Source: Microcebus murinus
Taxonomy: Eukaryota; Chordata; Mammalia; Primates; Cheirogaleidae
NCBI RefSeq assembly: GCF_040939455.1
Contig: NC_134106.1
Coordinates: 86,063,001 to 86,127,000, forward strand
Reading direction: 5' to 3'
DNA: 64,000 nucleotides
Of this stretch, positions 1 through 64,000 are shown piece by piece. The position numbers and the translations under genes are program-made. Under the pieces are notes generated by a model. That model saw only the letters and a program-made list of their open reading frames with translations. It searched no databases and was not told where the DNA came from. The stretch's first letter is position 1; every line of letters begins with the position of its first letter.

Positions 1-31651
<31,651 letters not shown>

Positions 31652-31837
31652 AATCATTGTTTTTCATTGTAAATTTTTTCTGTATAAGCAGTTGAATTGA
31701 AGCTTAGCTGTTACAGACAAAATATGGTAATTATGTTCAGCTTTTAAAAATGGACGTTTCTGCTGTATAAATGTAAAATTGCAGCTTATAGCTGTTGTCA
31801 CTTTTTAATGTGTTATAATTGACCTTGCATGGTGTGA

Positions 31838-31843
31838 AATAAA
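31838..31843 (+). terminator. Proximal poly(A) signal candidate of RANBP2
   Basis: AATAAA 187 bases after the stop codon, followed by a GT-rich run (TGGTGTATTTCAGGTGTACTTGTG) about 15 bases later, as expected for a functional cleavage site. Confidence 0.6.
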
Positions 31844-33576
31844 AGTTTAAACACTGGTGTATTTCAGGTGTACTTGTGTTTATATGTACTCCTGACATAT
31901 CTGTATTAAAATGGAATAATATTAATCTTGTTAAAAGCAATAGACCTTCTTAAATTATTGAAGGAATATGATATATGCAATTAAGTTTTAATTCCTTTTA
32001 AGATATTTGGATTTCCTGCATGAATATACTTACCATTTAAATAAAGGGACCACAGCTTGATAATTTTATTTTAGATTTGAAGTATATTTGGTAATCTTAA
32101 CTGTTGGTGTACTTGTTTATACAGACTCATGTTTGAATGGGTAGAGTCACAGAAGGTAGAGAGTTAACCAAAGTGCTCTTCTATAATCTTTATTACACCT
32201 CCTGTGTAGTTACAAGTTAACTTTTAAGTAGAGTACCTTCCTTTCTTAAAATATGTAGCATCCTGTGCCCTTTCCAAAGGTATTGAATTAATTTTTACAT
32301 TTTAAACAAGTTCACTATTTCCTTAGCTGTATTTTTTTTTCTTTTTTTAAGCTTTCTGTCATCTGTCTTTACTACCTCAGAAACTGCAGCTTGGTTCTGA
32401 TGATAGATACTGAATTTTTCCTTGCAATTATTGTGATAAAGTATGAATATTTTTAGAAGGTCTATATACATGGTCTTTGGTTAAAGATTTGCTTTATACT
32501 AGAATGTTGCAGTACCTTTTTCTGGTAAATTTTGTAGCAGAAATAAAGTGACAATTCATAAGAGCCATGACATTTAAAAAATTCATTACTTGTGCATTTA
32601 GTTGTCTGTTCATTCTAATATAAGATGTAAAGTAAGGAGACAAAGTCAGTAAACTCAAACTGCCATGCAATTTTCAGAGCTCTTAAGGAAGTAACTCTTA
32701 AGTTTGATATGCATTGAAAATGAATTTAGAAATAGTTTGTGTCAAATCTTAGGTAAACTGCTGGGAAAAAATAGGATGTTCTTAATTGGCCTACTCAATA
32801 TAGAACTACAAAGAATCCAGTTAGAGCTCAAAATTTTGTATGTTCCAATCATGAATATTGACTGTCTTCCACCCTCCTGTGTTCTTAGTGAAATTACTTA
32901 ATTTTGTTTAGTGAGAAAAGAGTGAGGTTTATTCCCTATTATATGGGGATTTGGAAATAGAGTATCCTATAGTAAATACCTGTTCAACCATCAGTCACAT
33001 GAAGGGGAGGGAAGTCATGTGTAAATAATGAGTGATGGAATACCATCACTAAAGCCACTTGGCAACAAAGCCTCATACCTGAAATAAACCCATCCCCAGT
33101 GTATCAGTGGAACCTTGAAGAGAACTGATGGACTACATATAAGCACATTTAATATTTCCAATTGGCTTCTTTGGAGACCTATGTAAAGTGTGTTATTCCT
33201 TTTCAGCTGAGACAATTGATGACTTTGTCATGATTTTAAAATAAATTCTTAACTAAATACAAATGATTTTTAAGAGGATTTTTATAGATTTCTATGCTAT
33301 CCTAAAGCATTACAGTTATGAAATAAAAAGCTTAAACTTTGACCAAAAATTTGATGAGATAACATGTAAACTGACTTTTCTAGTAATTAGTATTCCAAAG
33401 ATGCTTAAACGTGGCTTGTGACATTTGTAAGAAAGTCTTTGTGTCACATTTCAGGAAAGGACTTTGCTATTTCTCTTTGTTACTTAATCACTGATGTGGT
33501 ATCAAACCCACAATGTGTATTTTTTTTTTAAGTGGCTGGATTTTATATTGTCTCATTAAAATCTGCTTAAAGATAG

Positions 33577-33582
33577 AATAAA
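33577..33582 (+). terminator. Distal poly(A) signal candidate of RANBP2
   Basis: AATAAA followed within 30 bases by 'CCTTATTTGTACATTTTAAGTGG'. This is one of several; another AATAAA lies at 33762-33767. Confidence 0.45.
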
Positions 33583-33600
33583 GTAATTCCTTATTTGTAC

Positions 33601-34160
33601 ATTTTAAGTGGTACTTTATGGCAAAACATTTTAAATTTTCAAAACTAATTCGTTAAATTATTGATCTTACAAAATTTGGGCATTTGGGGAATTTTAAAAA
33701 TAATCCATAGAATTCATGAGTTGTTAGTTCAGACATGCAGTTGACAATCACAATTTAGAAAAATAAAGGGTTATACCAGTATAATTGTATTAGTAAGAGA
33801 ACTTAAGTGGTTGTAGAATTGTTCCCTCAGTCTCTGTTGAACATAGCTTTTTATGTTGATACACCATGGCAATAAATATTGAGCACCTATTAAGTGCTAA
33901 GCGCTGTTGTAGGTACTGGGAAAACTTGTTTAAAAAAAACTAGTTTTTTTTCAGGGAGCTTACATTCTAGTTATTCTTTTTAATACCTTGTTAACCACAT
34001 ATGGAACAGAGGAGGGGAAAGTAAGGAGGTAACCCTCTTTGCAATTTCTATGCCTAGCATTCCTATTCCTCATGTTTTTCTTTTATATGACAATTAAGAA
34101 AGGCTACCTTTAGTGAAAAGACAGGTGTATTTTGGCAAGTGCAGACACACCCAACCTGTA
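33601..34160. other. Intergenic space between RANBP2 and CCDC138
   Basis: About 560 bases of A/T-rich sequence; 33850-33980 ('CACCTATTAAGTGCTAAGCGCTGTTGTAGGTACTGG') resembles an old L2/MIR-type repeat. No gene seen. Confidence 0.6.
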
Positions 34161-34542
34161 GTTTGAACCCTTTCTATGGGAGCGGCAGCGGGGCGCTGCT
34201 GGCAGGTTTAAAGCCTCTGTGCTCTCCGCTCGCACTCGGGCAGGGGCGCCGGCCATGACCGCCCTACGGAGGCTGCGGGGAGCTGCTCGCTGGCCGCCCG
34301 GCCTTGGCGGCACTTGCTCCGGGAGTTACAGTGTCCCTCCTCAGCCCTAAACCTGAAACGCGAGAGGACTGAGACCACGAGAGCCCTCAGGGAAGCCTAG
34401 CGGCGCCCACCCTCGCGTGTACCCCGAGGGGCGGGGCCGTATACGTCATGACGCACGCATTCACGCAATCCTCGACCACGTCGCTAGCGCGCCGTAGTTT
34501 TGAACGCGGTTCCCGGGGAGACCGCCGCGGTCAAAGCGCACC

Positions 34543-63502
<28,960 letters not shown>

Positions 63503-64000
63503 GTAATTATATGGCCTTTGATTTTAGAGTATTATTATTTCTCCTTTTTTCCTTAGATTCACTAGCTATTAAACATTTTGCCACATTTTCTTTGTTGTCT
63601 TTCCCTTTCTCCTGTCCATATCCACACAAATATTTTTTTCCTGAACCACTTGAAAGTATACTAACCTGCAAAAATCAAGCATTCCTAAATACTTCAGTGT
63701 GTATCTCCTAAGAATAAAGACATTCTCCAATACCATTATCATTTCTGGAAATTAATGCTAATTAAATAATTAATATGTAATATAATTCCATGTTTACTTT
63801 CCCAGTGGGTCCCCAAATGTCTTAGTGCTTTTTTGTTGTATTTTCTGATCAAGCAAGTAGGTAAGATTCATGAATTATATTTGGTGTCTTTTTGGTTTCT
63901 TTGAATCTAAAGCATTCAGCCTCACCATTTTTGGTTTTTGTGAGACTTTTCTTTGTAGAGTCCAGGTCAGCAGTCTTGTATGTCGCATTCTGGATTTGCT
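63503..64000 (+). other. CCDC138 intron 6 (cut by window edge)
   Basis: Mostly a copy of the old dispersed repeat (63545-63990: 'CATTTTGCCACATTTTCTTTG', 'AATACTTCAGTGTGTATCTCCTAAGAATAAAGACATTC'), same orientation as 35320-35960. The 66-codon frame in it is accidental. Confidence 0.75.

Larger units (their letters stand above)
31652..33600 (+). other. RANBP2: RANBP2 3'UTR with alternative polyadenylation signals
   Basis: A/T-rich sequence after the stop. AATAAA occurs at 31838-31843, 32040-32045, 32542-32547 and 33577-33582. The human 3'UTR is of the order of 2 kb as I recall, which would favour the 33577 signal as the distal end, with 31838 as a proximal choice. No transposon is seen up to there. 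The exact end cannot be set from sequence alone. Confidence 0.7.

Noticed and set aside
34110..34313. Arg/Pro-rich minus-strand frame upstream of CCDC138, possible divergent gene
   Set aside because: CpG-island composition favours open frames. No known protein and no poly(A) or splice support were seen.

Overview
This window is nuclear DNA from a strepsirrhine primate, most likely a lemur. Two things show this. The coding exons read almost residue for residue as primate RANBP2 and CCDC138, in the order found at human 2q12. The young Alu copies carry the form typical of lemurs and lorises, with a 'TTGGCCAATTAATTTCTTTCTA' type linker after the middle A-rich stretch and a 'GTGCCGTGGCGTCAGCC' type left arm. 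Both genes read left to right.

Region 1-33600 is the 3' three quarters of RANBP2 (Nup358), the SUMO E3 ligase and giant nucleoporin of the cytoplasmic filaments of the nuclear pore. Twelve constitutive coding exons can be placed base by base with GT/AG ends. They join into 7158 bases, 2385 codons plus stop, without a frameshift or internal stop. They encode part of the FG-rich linker, four Ran-binding domains, eight RanBP2-type zinc fingers, the IR1-M-IR2 SUMO ligase module and a C-terminal cyclophilin domain. A 5155-base exon (5522-10676) holds three Ran-binding domains and all zinc fingers. A further 78-base open, phase-matched exon at 11239-11316 looks like an alternatively spliced cassette. 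The 3'UTR follows from 31652, with several polyadenylation signals.

Region 33600-34542 is the short intergenic space and the CpG-island promoter of CCDC138. Region 34543-64000 is the 5' part of CCDC138, a coiled-coil protein: six coding exons, 247 codons, all in frame. The gene continues beyond the right edge.

The introns are largely transposon sequence. The 7.7 kb RANBP2 intron (14882-22574) and the 21 kb CCDC138 intron (42103-63343) are filled mainly with antisense L1 and Alu. The large CCDC138 intron shows clear layering: an old L1 is split by a younger, nearly full-length L1 with a 13-base target duplication, and both are split again by Alus and a DNA transposon. DNA transposons are well represented: two copies of a roughly 449-base TA-flanked inverted-repeat family, one Hsmar1-like mariner with both ends, a Tigger-like element, and several hAT elements. 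I found no sign of a bacterial-type or otherwise new multi-gene system. The most interesting items are the cassette exon, the DNA transposon families and the homogenised zinc-finger repeats.
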